This document shows, in pieces, positions 43,265-51,834 of a stretch of DNA of 64,000 nucleotides. Position 1 is the first letter of the stretch. Every line of letters begins with the position of its first letter. Made by a program: the position numbers and the translations under genes. This DNA comes from Phycisphaerales bacterium (lineage in GTDB: Bacteria; Planctomycetota; Phycisphaerae; Phycisphaerales; UBA1924): positions 64,085-128,084 of the forward strand of contig JALSHH010000044.1 of assembly GCA_026982335.1 (NCBI GenBank). The letters run 5' to 3'. The notes beneath the pieces are model-generated. The model saw nothing but the letters and a program-made list of their open reading frames with translations, was not told the origin of the DNA and made no database searches.

Positions 43265-45139
43265 TTACCTTCGATCGAAGAGTTTTTCAAGCTCTTCAAT
43301 GGTCAGGCGGACCGTTGTTGGTCGGCCGTGCGGACAGGAGGCGGAGCGTTCGGTTTCGTTGCGCAGTTGCATGATCGCGTTGAGTTCTTCATCGCTGAGC
43401 ACATCGCCCGCCTTGATCGCCGCTTTGCAAGCCATCATGTCGAGCACTTCGTGCAAGGCCTCTTCCGAGGTCGGCACGAATCCGTCTTGATCAATCTTCT
43501 CGAACAACTCGGCAAGGAATGGCTCGGCTTGGACATTGCGCGAATGTAAAAAACTCGGTACCGCTTGAACACCAATGGATTTGGGGCCCATCGGAGTCGC
43601 CTCCACGCCGATGCGTTCGAGCAATGAAACAAGCTTGTCGAACTGGTCGATCACGGTGCCGGACACATCGAGCATGATGGGTATCAGGAGGGTTTGCTGT
43701 TCGAGTGAACCGTTGCCGGTGATGCGGGTGAGGAGCTTATTGAACATAACCCGCTCGTGGAGCGCGTGCTGGTCGATGATGAGCACGCCGTGCTCGTCTT
43801 GCGAGATCAGGTAACTCGAATGGACTTGCAGCACCTTGTCCACCCGTTGAACTGTAGGCATCGGCGTCGATGGCGCAAACGAAGGTGTCGGCATTGAAAT
43901 CGACGACTGGGCCAGGACCGCTTTGAGTTCTTGCTTGAAGCGTGGTCCACGCTCGCTCGAACCATCGGCTGGTCTTGGCTTGGCTTCGAGGTATTCGACG
44001 AGCTGTTCGACCTGCCGATCGAGTTGTAGGCTGACCTGCTCGTGTGAGGCACTGGGCATGATCGCGCTCGAGGCATCAACCCCAGCGCCAGGGAGGCGTT
44101 GAAGCAGTGTCGGCGTCACATCGGCGCGTCCCAGTGCCTCCTTGACACCATGATAGATCGCACGGTGGACCATTGATTGATCGCGGAACCGGACTTCGAG
44201 CTTGGCAGGGTGAACATTGACATCGACTGCAGCGGGCGACATCTCAATCATCAGCACCGCAGTCGGATGCTTGCCAGGATCGATCAACCCACGATAAGCC
44301 TCGCGGATGGCGTGTTGAATCGTCCGATCACGAATGGTTCGTCCATTGAGGAACACATGCTGGGCTTTGTTTGTCGCACGGGCGATGGCGGGGAGTCCGA
44401 CGAGCCCCCAAACGAGAATGCCTCGCGTGTCATCGAACTGATCGACCGAGACTTCAATGAGCTGCTCTTCGAGCTCCTTACCCAAGATCGACACGACCCG
44501 TTGACGAGGTGTCTGGTTGATTGGCAGGTCAAGCTTGACCTTACCATCACCGACGCAGCGCACGCCAATGCTTGGATTTGCCATCGCCAGATCACGAAGC
44601 CACTCTAAACACCGGGTCTGCTCGGTGGTTGAAGTCCGCAGGAACTTGCGCCTCGCGGGGGTATTGAAAAATAAGTTCTTGACCTCGATTGTCGTCCCCA
44701 CCGGGCATCCGATGGGCTTTGGCTCCCCCACCGTTTCACCCTCGGCTGCGATGACCCTGCCTTCATCGAAGTCGGCGGTTCGCGATCGAATACTCACGCG
44801 CGCGATCGATGCAATGGATGCCAATGCTTCGCCTCGGAATCCCATGGTCCCAATACGGTCCAAATCTTTGGACTCGATGATCTTGCTCGTCGCGTGAGGC
44901 GTCAGTGCCAGAATCATCTGATCGGGCGCAATCCCGTGTCCGTCGTCAGCGATACTGATCCGCTCGATCCCGCCTTGCTCGAGTTCAACGGTGATCCTCG
45001 TCGCCCCGGCATCAATCGAGTTCTCAACAAGTTCCTTGAGCACCGACGCCGGACGCTCGATCACCTCACCCGCTGCGATCTGGTTGATCAACAAAGGCGA
45101 GAGCTTGCGGATCTGGATGGTGGACTCGGTGGAAGACAT
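43265..45139 (-). CDS. mutL: DNA mismatch repair protein MutL
   Basis: MutL joins mismatch recognition by MutS to strand removal. The 624-residue protein has the GHKL ATPase motifs (ELVENSIDAGA, DDGHGIAP, MGFRGEALASIASI) and the C-terminal domain. The endonuclease motif is nearly complete: DQHALHERVMFN near residue 455, where the family pattern ends in Glu but this has Asn. The metal-site partners are present (ACKAAIKAGDVLSDEEL, CPHGRPTTVRL, ending FDRR). Only one Glu of the motif is replaced, so the nicking activity is plausible but uncertain. The ATG at 45139 has TACGAT 7 nt upstream and is probably leaderless. Confidence 0.96.
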   Translation of the reverse strand: MSSTESTIQIRKLSPLLINQIAAGEVIERPASVLKELVENSIDAGATRITVELEQGGIERISIADDGHGIAPDQMILALTPHATSKIIESKDLDRIGTMGFRGEALASIASIARVSIRSRTADFDEGRVIAAEGETVGEPKPIGCPVGTTIEVKNLFFNTPARRKFLRTSTTEQTRCLEWLRDLAMANPSIGVRCVGDGKVKLDLPINQTPRQRVVSILGKELEEQLIEVSVDQFDDTRGILVWGLVGLPAIARATNKAQHVFLNGRTIRDRTIQHAIREAYRGLIDPGKHPTAVLMIEMSPAAVDVNVHPAKLEVRFRDQSMVHRAIYHGVKEALGRADVTPTLLQRLPGAGVDASSAIMPSASHEQVSLQLDRQVEQLVEYLEAKPRPADGSSERGPRFKQELKAVLAQSSISMPTPSFAPSTPMPTVQRVDKVLQVHSSYLISQDEHGVLIIDQHALHERVMFNKLLTRITGNGSLEQQTLLIPIMLDVSGTVIDQFDKLVSLLERIGVEATPMGPKSIGVQAVPSFLHSRNVQAEPFLAELFEKIDQDGFVPTSEEALHEVLDMMACKAAIKAGDVLSDEELNAIMQLRNETERSASCPHGRPTTVRLTIEELEKLFDRR

Positions 45140-45146
45140 ACCCTCA

Positions 45147-45152
45147 ATCGTA
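45147..45152 (-). promoter_or_regulatory. Leaderless-type -10 element TACGAT (mutL)
   Basis: On the minus strand TACGAT ends 7 nt before the mutL ATG. The spacer TGAGGGT contains a GGG too near the ATG to act as a normal ribosome site. Confidence 0.45.
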
Positions 45153-45245
45153 CGCCCAAAACCGAACTCGAATGGAGCAATCTCCCTCAATCAAGATCAT
45201 TGTGAAAAACAAGGCCCCGCGAGCACATTGGACGCTGCCAAACGC

Positions 45246-45251
45246 TACGAT
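45246..45251 (+). promoter_or_regulatory. Leaderless-type -10 element TACGAT (HIT gene)
   Basis: TACGAT ends 6 nt before the ATG at 45258, with spacer CCGAGT. The same hexamer precedes mutL and nadC on the other strand. Confidence 0.45.
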
Positions 45252-45257
45252 CCGAGT

Positions 45258-45710
45258 ATGACAGACTCCATCTTTTCCAAAATCATCCGAGGCGAAGTCG
45301 ATTCACACAAAATCTACGAAGATGATTTCGTCATCGCCATCCTCGATATCGGTCCACTCTCTGAAGGGCACGCCTTGGTCATCCCCAAGGAACCGGCCGT
45401 CACGATTGACGAGCTCTCCGATGAGCACGCTGCAGCGGTCGGTCGGGTACTCCCTCGGATCACCCGGGCAATCAAAAAGGTCACGGGTGCCCGCGCCATC
45501 AACATCCTCCAGAACAATGGTGCCGATGCTGGGCAAGCCGTCGAACATGTCCACTTCCATATCATCCCGAGGTTCAAAGACCGAGGCGACAATGTCGCGG
45601 GCAAACCCGATATCAAAAACGGGCCGGGGTTACAGATGAAATGGAATGCGGGCACACTGACTCAGGAAGAGGCCCTCGAACTGGGCAAGCATATCAAGCG
45701 TCTGCTCTGA
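45258..45710 (+). CDS. HIT family nucleotide-binding protein
   Basis: The 150-residue protein has the histidine triad HVHFHIIPR near residues 95-103, with the active His in the middle. Its N-terminal DSIFSKIIRGEVDSHKIYEDDF and the ILQNNGADAGQAVEH loop are typical of the HinT/Hit branch. These proteins hydrolyse AMP-lysine or AMP-amidates, so a nucleoside phosphoramidase is likely; the physiological substrate is unknown. The end overlaps the convergent birA gene by 17 bp. Confidence 0.95.
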   Translation: MTDSIFSKIIRGEVDSHKIYEDDFVIAILDIGPLSEGHALVIPKEPAVTIDELSDEHAAAVGRVLPRITRAIKKVTGARAINILQNNGADAGQAVEHVHFHIIPRFKDRGDNVAGKPDIKNGPGLQMKWNAGTLTQEEALELGKHIKRLL

Positions 45711-46509
45711 GATGCGTCGTTTGTGCGATAGGCAACCGATGCGTGCCCGTCTGGGTGTGCACGGTAATACACGCGAGCGGGTCAAGGCACTCAACCATCC
45801 CGTCGAATCGGCGATTATCATATTGGAATGATCGGCGCGTGTGGACCATCGCGTCATGGGCTCGGTAATAGCTTCGGATTGCTGCGCGGTCTTGGGCTGC
45901 GAGCCAATGGCTCAAATGCTCAACGAGGGTACAGACCAAATCAAGCCGCGAGATTTGAGCACCGATCTGGGAGAGTGAAATTGCGCGATCTATGATGTCC
46001 GACTCCCAATCGGCGTCGCCTTGCACACAGTTGATCCCGATACCGATATAGGCATACCTTCCCCGCTGCTCGATCAAAATTCCCGCAATTTTCCGGTCAT
46101 GGAGCCCACCATCACCTTCGCTGCGGATCACGATATCGTTGGGCCATTTGATCATCACGGCACTCGAAGACGGTGCAGAGGCTTGAATCGTTTCGTGCAC
46201 AGCGCATCCGACAAGCGCACTGAGCATGGCCGAATCCATCCCGGTCCCATCGATGGCCAAAGTACAAGGCAGCGTCCGCCCAGTCGCATCTTGCCACGAT
46301 CGTCCGCGTTGTCCACGCCCGTTGGTCTGCTCTGATGCAACCACCAGCACTCCGCATTGATTGCCTGCAAGCGAAACCGCAGCATCCATCGTACTCGGAG
46401 TGGATTCAATCACTACAACCCGGTTCACACAGCACGAATCCGTATTGGCGATCACGGTATCAATCCGCGATGCCCATTTTGAGATATCCTCTTGCCCCTT
46501 CGAAATCAT
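45694..46509 (-). CDS. birA: Biotin-[acetyl-CoA-carboxylase] ligase
   Basis: BirA activates biotin with ATP and attaches it to the biotin carboxyl carrier protein. The 271-residue product has the biotinyl-AMP loop GRGQRGRSW, the catalytic KWPNDIVI and the C-terminal beta region. There is no N-terminal helix-turn-helix, so this is the monofunctional type without repressor function. It begins 20 nt after the nadC stop and so probably shares the nadC transcript. Confidence 0.95.
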   Translation of the reverse strand: MISKGQEDISKWASRIDTVIANTDSCCVNRVVVIESTPSTMDAAVSLAGNQCGVLVVASEQTNGRGQRGRSWQDATGRTLPCTLAIDGTGMDSAMLSALVGCAVHETIQASAPSSSAVMIKWPNDIVIRSEGDGGLHDRKIAGILIEQRGRYAYIGIGINCVQGDADWESDIIDRAISLSQIGAQISRLDLVCTLVEHLSHWLAAQDRAAIRSYYRAHDAMVHTRRSFQYDNRRFDGMVECLDPLACITVHTQTGTHRLPIAQTTHLRADA

Positions 46510-46529
46510 CCTGCCCCTATTCCCATATT

Positions 46530-47471
46530 TTAAATCGCATCAAGACCGATATCGAGGCTCTGCGCCTGGTGTGTCAACCCACCGACGCTGATCCGATCGA
46601 CACCACTTTGTGCGATGTTTCGGCAAGTTTCCATCGACACGCCACCGGATGCTTCGAGCAAAACACCCGATCCCATCTCATCGCGCAGCCGCACTGCCTG
46701 GACGAGTTGATCCCCCGTCATATTGTCAAGCAGCACAATGTCCACAACGCCTGCTTGTATTGTCAGCACCCGGCGGAGTTGTTCGAGCGTATCGACCTCG
46801 ACTTGCACAAACCACACCCGAAAACCTTCGCTTTGGGTCTTGTACGCACCCACTTCGATCCGGGTTGCGAGGTCTTGGAGATCAACTTGCGCAAGGTGAT
46901 TATCTTTAATGAGTACCGCATCGTACAAACCCATCCGATGGGTCGTTCCCCCACCACAACGCACCGCGTATTTCTCGAACGCACGAAGCCCAGGTGTGGT
47001 TTTGCGCGTATCGCAAATTTTTGCTTTGGTGCCCTCAATCAACGAGACGAACTCCGCGGTGCGCGTAGCGATGCCGCTGAGTCGGGAGACAAGATTGAGC
47101 ATGGTGCGCTCGAGGGCGACGATTACTCTTGCATTGCCTGAGAACTCGGCGAAAACGGTGCCTGGGACGATGCGTTGGCCATCGTTGATCTTGGTTTGCC
47201 ATTGAATCTGACCCGATGGATCAAAGACCTTCATCAGATCATCCAGAAAAACCATCCCGGAGACAATCCCTGATTCCCTCGCTCGCATCTGCACTCGAGC
47301 CTGCTCATCGGAAGCAAACATGATCTCCCCGGTCAAATCACGAGGTGATTCCCCAAGGTCTTCGTCGTAGGCAAGTTGGATCAGCCTACGGGTGAGCCCC
47401 GATTGACGGAGAAAATTGGCCAACTCGGACAAAGTGAGCTCGTTGGGATCATGCGTTTGCGTCGGTTCCAT
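46530..47471 (-). CDS. nadC: Nicotinate-nucleotide pyrophosphorylase (carboxylating)
   Basis: NadC makes nicotinate mononucleotide from quinolinate and PRPP in de novo NAD synthesis, downstream of NadB. The 313-residue protein has DEDLGESPRDLTGEIM, ALERTMLNLVSRLSGIATRT, KICDTRKTTPGLRAFEKYAVRCGGG and VDIVLLDNMTGDQLVQAV, all characteristic of the quinolinate-binding core. The ATG at 47471 has TACGAT 5 nt upstream and no ribosome site. birA follows. Confidence 0.97.
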   Translation of the reverse strand: MEPTQTHDPNELTLSELANFLRQSGLTRRLIQLAYDEDLGESPRDLTGEIMFASDEQARVQMRARESGIVSGMVFLDDLMKVFDPSGQIQWQTKINDGQRIVPGTVFAEFSGNARVIVALERTMLNLVSRLSGIATRTAEFVSLIEGTKAKICDTRKTTPGLRAFEKYAVRCGGGTTHRMGLYDAVLIKDNHLAQVDLQDLATRIEVGAYKTQSEGFRVWFVQVEVDTLEQLRRVLTIQAGVVDIVLLDNMTGDQLVQAVRLRDEMGSGVLLEASGGVSMETCRNIAQSGVDRISVGGLTHQAQSLDIGLDAI

Positions 47472-47476
47472 GCTCA

Positions 47477-47482
47477 ATCGTA
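47477..47482 (-). promoter_or_regulatory. Leaderless-type -10 element TACGAT (nadC)
   Basis: On the minus strand TACGAT ends 5 nt before the nadC ATG. It lies 24 bp from the divergent fabI -10, so the two polymerases would overlap back to back. Confidence 0.4.
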
Positions 47483-47506
47483 CACCGCTCGAGAGTTTGG
47501 TCCTAC

Positions 47507-47512
47507 TATACT
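47507..47512 (+). promoter_or_regulatory. Candidate -10 element TATACT (fabI)
   Basis: TATACT would start transcription near 47519, leaving about a 32-nt leader before the fabI ATG, with AAAGG near the start codon. Confidence 0.4.
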
Positions 47513-47550
47513 TGCGAGAGATTCGGGTTCCATAATTGAAAGGTTTGCAC

Positions 47551-48333
47551 ATGAGTCTGTTGGCTGGCAAAGTTGGTCTTGTGGTTGGTGTCGCCAATGA
47601 CCGTTCTTACGCATGGCACATCGCCAAGGCACTCACTGAGCACGGGGCTCAGTGCGCCTATGCCCACATCCCAGGCGAGAAAAGTGCTCGTCGCACCGAA
47701 CGGGCAGTATCCAAAATTCAGGACCACGCCAAACTCTATCAATGTGACGCTGCTTCGGACGACTCCATCGAACGGCTTTTCAAAGATTACGCCAAGGATC
47801 ACGAACGAATGGACTTTCTGATTCACTCCATCGCCTATGCCGACCGTGAATGGCTCAAAATTGGAAATTTCTCAAAAACACCGAGAAAAGCCTACCTCGA
47901 AGCGATCGACATTTCCGCCTACTCCTTCGCGGCTATGGCAAGATACGCCCAAGAGATCATGATGACCCACGGTGGTGGATCCATCATGGCCATGTCATAC
48001 TATGGCTCCGAAAAAGTCATCCCCGGATACAACATCATGGGTGTTGCCAAAGCCTGTCTCGAAACCACCACGCGATACCTCTCTTACGAACTCGGTGAGC
48101 ACAACATCCGCATCAACACCATCTCCGGAGGGTTCCTGCGTACACTGGCAAGCTCAGCCGTCGGCGGAATCAATCGGATCGAAGATGCGATTGAACAAGT
48201 TGCCCCGCTCCGCCGAAATGTTGATGGCTCAGAAGTCGGTAAAACGGCAGTCTACCTCGCTTCGGATCTCGCCAGTGGCGTGACAGGGGAAAACATCTAT
48301 GTCGATTGCGGCGTCAATGTCATGGGGACCTGA
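47551..48333 (+). CDS. fabI: Enoyl-[acyl-carrier-protein] reductase (FabI type)
   Basis: FabI reduces the trans-2-enoyl-ACP double bond with NADH, the last step of each fatty-acid elongation round. The 260-residue short-chain dehydrogenase has the cofactor loop VVGVANDRSYAWHIA and the active-site pattern with Tyr in MSYYGSEKVIPGYNIMGVAKA, where Lys lies seven residues after the second Tyr. The ATG at 47551 is used. It is divergent from nadC. Confidence 0.95.
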   Translation: MSLLAGKVGLVVGVANDRSYAWHIAKALTEHGAQCAYAHIPGEKSARRTERAVSKIQDHAKLYQCDAASDDSIERLFKDYAKDHERMDFLIHSIAYADREWLKIGNFSKTPRKAYLEAIDISAYSFAAMARYAQEIMMTHGGGSIMAMSYYGSEKVIPGYNIMGVAKACLETTTRYLSYELGEHNIRINTISGGFLRTLASSAVGGINRIEDAIEQVAPLRRNVDGSEVGKTAVYLASDLASGVTGENIYVDCGVNVMGT

Positions 48334-48441
48334 GCCTCGAATCGTCCTCAACCGTTTCACACCTGACCAAACCACAAACAAATCGGGTTTTTCTTGCGCA
48401 TCGGGTGGCGAGCAGTGCATGTTCTATCCGATATATTGGGT

Positions 48442-48735
48442 ATGACTGGCGCAATAAATAACTTGGCATCAAGCCTTTCTGGCGCACCGATGTCCTCGGC
48501 TGCCTCATCAAGGGCCAAGGCGGAAGAAACCTTCAAAGCCGCCTACAAGCGTAGACTCATCAAGGATGAATACAACACCCAAGTTGAGAAGGTCGAGCAC
48601 CTTGATGCTGTTCGATCGCTTGCCGACGCGGATCAGGAGGATGCCAAAGACGATCGCCAAGAGCACCAAACCGGATACCCGGCCTACCAACGCTCGCTCC
48701 CATCTCCCCCAAAGAGGCTCGATCTCAACGCCTGA
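48442..48735 (+). CDS. Small conserved-looking hypothetical protein
   Basis: This 97-residue protein starts TGAINNLASSLSGAPMSSAASSRAKAEETFKAAYKRR and ends in a charged DAKDDRQEHQ region and a PKRLDLNA tail. The composition (Ala/Ser-rich start, charged middle, short hydrophobic-ending tail) resembles small planctomycete hypotheticals, but I cannot name a family. TATATT precedes the ATG by only 4 nt. A minus-strand ORF across the same bases has a less protein-like composition. The gene could be spurious. Confidence 0.45.
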   Translation: MTGAINNLASSLSGAPMSSAASSRAKAEETFKAAYKRRLIKDEYNTQVEKVEHLDAVRSLADADQEDAKDDRQEHQTGYPAYQRSLPSPPKRLDLNA

Positions 48736-48792
48736 GTTGCACCGGTGCCCCGGCTCGCCGATTCGGGTTCTTCTTGAAAGCCAGATGCCCAT

Positions 48793-48818
48793 AAAAAAAC
48801 CCGGTTCGGCGAACCGGG
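48793..48818 (-). terminator. Rho-independent terminator of sdhCAB
   Basis: CCCGGTTC and GAACCGGG form an 8-bp stem with a 3-nt loop (GGC), followed on the minus strand by seven T bases. It lies 24 nt after the sdhB stop. Confidence 0.88.
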
Positions 48819-48842
48819 CCCCCGAGAATTTCGATCTGCCTT

Positions 48843-49694
48843 CTACTTCTTGCCTTGAAAGAACTGCTTAATTGCGTGGATCGTCGCACTGCGTCCAATG
48901 GCTCCGATACTCTCGGTCAGGGGGATGCCCTTGGGGCAGACCTTGACGCAGTTTTGAGCATTACCACAGTCGTTGATGCCCCCTGCGCCTGAAAGGGCAT
49001 CCATACGATCGGCTTTGAGTTGTTTCCCTGTTTCATGTTCATTGAAATATCGGGCTTGGGAAATCGCGTGGGCGCCGATGAAGCTGCTGTCCCATTTGGA
49101 CTCATCTTCTTCTTTGATAAACTGCGGGCAAGCATCAAGGCAGCACCCACAACTCATGCACTCGGAAAGTGCGTAGCGCATCTGTTGATGATCGTGCGAT
49201 TCTTTGGGGCCTGGGCCCATGTTGTAGGTGCCGTCGATCGGCACCCAAGCTTTGACACGGGTAAGGTTATTGAACAAACGAGCGCGATCGACCCAAAGGT
49301 CCCGAATGACTGGAAATTTACTCATCGGCTCGAGGGTCATCACATCGCCTTCACACGGGGCGTATTCATTGATGAGACACGAGCATGACTGGCGGACTCG
49401 TCCATTGATGACCATCGTACATGCACCGCAGACCTCTTCAAGACAGTTGGATTCCCAGACAACAGGTGTGGTCTTCTTGCCTTCGATGGTAACGGGGTTG
49501 GCAGCAATCCAGTTGAGCGAGGAGATGACATTGGCCCCCTCTTCGATGGGTACTTTGAAGGATTCCCACCGAGCGGGTTTGCCCGGGCCATCGCATCTTT
49601 TGATTTTGAAGATGACACTTCGCCCCGCAACGGCTTTGGCGCGGTTGGCTTTGCGCATCTCTGCGTCGTAGCTGTAGGCTTCTGCTTCACTCAT
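48843..49694 (-). CDS. sdhB: Succinate dehydrogenase/fumarate reductase iron-sulfur subunit
   Basis: SdhB passes electrons from the flavoprotein to the membrane anchor. The 283-residue protein has the [2Fe-2S] motif NCLEEVCGACTMVINGRVRQSC, the [4Fe-4S] motif CMSCGCCLDACP and the C-terminal CVKVCPKGIP of the third cluster. The start at 49694 has AAAGGA upstream. It is the last gene of sdhCAB, 48 nt after sdhA, and is followed by a strong terminator. Confidence 0.96.
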   Translation of the reverse strand: MSEAEAYSYDAEMRKANRAKAVAGRSVIFKIKRCDGPGKPARWESFKVPIEEGANVISSLNWIAANPVTIEGKKTTPVVWESNCLEEVCGACTMVINGRVRQSCSCLINEYAPCEGDVMTLEPMSKFPVIRDLWVDRARLFNNLTRVKAWVPIDGTYNMGPGPKESHDHQQMRYALSECMSCGCCLDACPQFIKEEDESKWDSSFIGAHAISQARYFNEHETGKQLKADRMDALSGAGGINDCGNAQNCVKVCPKGIPLTESIGAIGRSATIHAIKQFFQGKK

Positions 49695-49742
49695 TGGTCG
49701 TATCCTTTTACAGTCCTGTGATTCACAGACAATCACATACTC

Positions 49743-51716
49743 TCATGATGCCCCGATAGGTTCTTTGGAAGCCGAGGAAGCATTGGATTCAGTCTTACCA
49801 TAATCTCGTGGACGAAGTTTGACCAACCCGGCTTTGACATCGACAAACTCGATATCACTCTTTCCTGTTTCCTTGTTGAACTTGGCAACCGAAGTCTTCC
49901 AGAACCGGTCGTCATCGCGCTCTGGGAAGTCTGTCCGATAGTGACTTCCACGCGACTCCTCACGCAAAAGTCCAGCCTTGGCGATCGCCTCCCCGATGAT
50001 AATCATGTCGCCCACTGCGCGGGTGAAGCTCAATGATTGATTCGTCCACATTGCACCATCGCCAAGTTCAACTTTGGCGTAGCGTTCTTTGAGTTCTTCA
50101 AGCTTGATCAGGCACTTCTCAAGTCCCGCCCCAGTCTTAACGACGGTGGATGCTGCGTTCATCTCTTCGCCGAGCTCAAACGCAATCTGGTATGGATTGA
50201 GTTGCTGATCGCCGGTGCCGGTACTTGTCGAATCGAGTAGCTTGTCGTGCTTATCCTGCTCTTGCTTGGTTGCTGCATCAAACAGAGCTTGGTCGAGCTC
50301 GGACACAGGCTGCTGATCACCCTCGCGAACGAAGTTGACCACTGAAATACCATTGCACACACCATCAAAAATACAGCTCAATAGTGCATTGGCCCCGAGC
50401 CTTGTTGCACCGTGATAAGCAAAGTTGACCTCGCCAAAAGCATACAACCCCGTGATGTTGGTCATGGCATTGTTGTGAGCACCAATATCAAGTCCGTGCC
50501 CGGGTTCGTTACCTATGGGAATGGGATCGCCGGGTTTGAACGAACTTACTGGCGACTCAGGCTGATAATTGCCCGGGGTATAAGTCGTCCATAATCCCCC
50601 CATCGAATAGTGCACCGCCGGGAAGATTCGCATTGGGGTAAAGCGGGGATCATCGCCAACAAATTTCTCGTAGATATCGAGGATACCTCCGAGTTTTTCG
50701 GTGAGGTAATCGGGGTCCATGTGGGTCAGGTCGAGGTAGACCTGATTTGAGCCGTTGATTCCCATGCCCTCATTGACACAGACATCGAAGATTTCCCGCG
50801 TGGCGATATCGCGAGGCACCAAATTCCCATACTTGGGATACCGCTCTTCGAGGATGTAGTATCGCTCATTTTCAGGAATATCTTTGGGCTTTCTGGTATC
50901 GCCCTTTTTGGCGGGCACCCAGACTCGTCCCCCCTCGCCTCGGGCGGATTCGGACATCAATCGACATTTATCAGCGCCAGGGATCGCGGTCGGGTGGACC
51001 TGGATCATCTCGGCGTTGCCGTACCATGCACCAGCCTGGTAGCAGCGAGACGCAGCTCCACCAGTGCAGATGATTGAATTGGTGGATTTGCCAAAGACCA
51101 GCCCGCACCCGCCCGTCGCCATCACGACGGCATCGGCTCGGAAGGACTGGATCTGCATCGTGCGCATGTCTTGGGCAACGATCCCGACACATCGCGCATT
51201 TTCACCCTCGCCTTCGACGATCGGCCAGAGGAACTCCCAGAACTCTTTCTTATTGACCTTCCCCTCGGCCGCGAATCGGCGGGTTTGCTCATCGAGTGCG
51301 TAGAGAAGTTGTTGTCCGGTGGTTGCACCCGAGAAGTGGGTGCGTTTGAAGAGCGATCCTCCGAAAAGCCGCAAATCGCGGAACCCTTCGTTGGAACGGT
51401 TGAACGGCACGCCCATGCGATCGAGCAAGTCGATGATCTTGGGCGCCCAGTTGGTCATTTCGAGAACCGGATGCTGATCGTTAAGGAAGTCGCCTCCGAT
51501 CAGGGTCTCGTCGAAGTGCTGATATTCAGAGTAGCCTTGCTGGCGGGCGACATCGTTGCAGGCGTTGATCCCACCTTGTGCGCACACCGAATGCGATCGC
51601 TTGACAGGGACCATCGAGAACAGATCGACGGGCATCCCGGCTTCAGCGATGCGGATGGTTGCTGCAAGTCCTGCAAGCCCGCCTCCGACGACAATCACGC
51701 GTTTTTCATCAGCCAT
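49743..51716 (-). CDS. sdhA: Succinate dehydrogenase flavoprotein subunit
   Basis: SdhA oxidises succinate to fumarate using covalent FAD. The 657-residue protein has the dinucleotide loop VVGGGLAGLAATIRIA and the FAD-linking His in VKRSHSVCAQGGI. The later GEVNFAYHGATRLGANALLSCIFDG contains the substrate-binding region. GAAGA precedes the ATG at 51716. The 118-bp gap to sdhC holds a 7-bp hairpin. Confidence 0.97.
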   Translation of the reverse strand: MADEKRVIVVGGGLAGLAATIRIAEAGMPVDLFSMVPVKRSHSVCAQGGINACNDVARQQGYSEYQHFDETLIGGDFLNDQHPVLEMTNWAPKIIDLLDRMGVPFNRSNEGFRDLRLFGGSLFKRTHFSGATTGQQLLYALDEQTRRFAAEGKVNKKEFWEFLWPIVEGEGENARCVGIVAQDMRTMQIQSFRADAVVMATGGCGLVFGKSTNSIICTGGAASRCYQAGAWYGNAEMIQVHPTAIPGADKCRLMSESARGEGGRVWVPAKKGDTRKPKDIPENERYYILEERYPKYGNLVPRDIATREIFDVCVNEGMGINGSNQVYLDLTHMDPDYLTEKLGGILDIYEKFVGDDPRFTPMRIFPAVHYSMGGLWTTYTPGNYQPESPVSSFKPGDPIPIGNEPGHGLDIGAHNNAMTNITGLYAFGEVNFAYHGATRLGANALLSCIFDGVCNGISVVNFVREGDQQPVSELDQALFDAATKQEQDKHDKLLDSTSTGTGDQQLNPYQIAFELGEEMNAASTVVKTGAGLEKCLIKLEELKERYAKVELGDGAMWTNQSLSFTRAVGDMIIIGEAIAKAGLLREESRGSHYRTDFPERDDDRFWKTSVAKFNKETGKSDIEFVDVKAGLVKLRPRDYGKTESNASSASKEPIGAS

Positions 51717-51738
51717 TTGTAATCTTCTTCATCTCTGG

Positions 51739-51757
51739 GCGTCGTGTTTGACGACGC
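51739..51757. other. Hairpin in the sdhC-sdhA gap
   Basis: GCGTCGT and ACGACGC form a perfect 7-bp stem with a 5-nt loop (GTTTG). No U tract follows, so it is more likely an mRNA processing or stabilising element than a terminator. Confidence 0.4.
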
Positions 51758-51834
51758 TAAGGTTGATGGAGTTTATTTTCAGTGCTCGGCGGAATCAGCC
51801 GTCGATCTTCTCTTGAACAGTCAAAGTCACCGCC

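Noticed and set aside
48508-48792. A 94-residue minus-strand frame with a hydrophobic stretch
   Set aside because: It overlaps the more plausible plus-strand small protein at 48442-48735; the hydrophobic segment is the antisense of Ala/Lys-rich codons, and there is no ribosome site.
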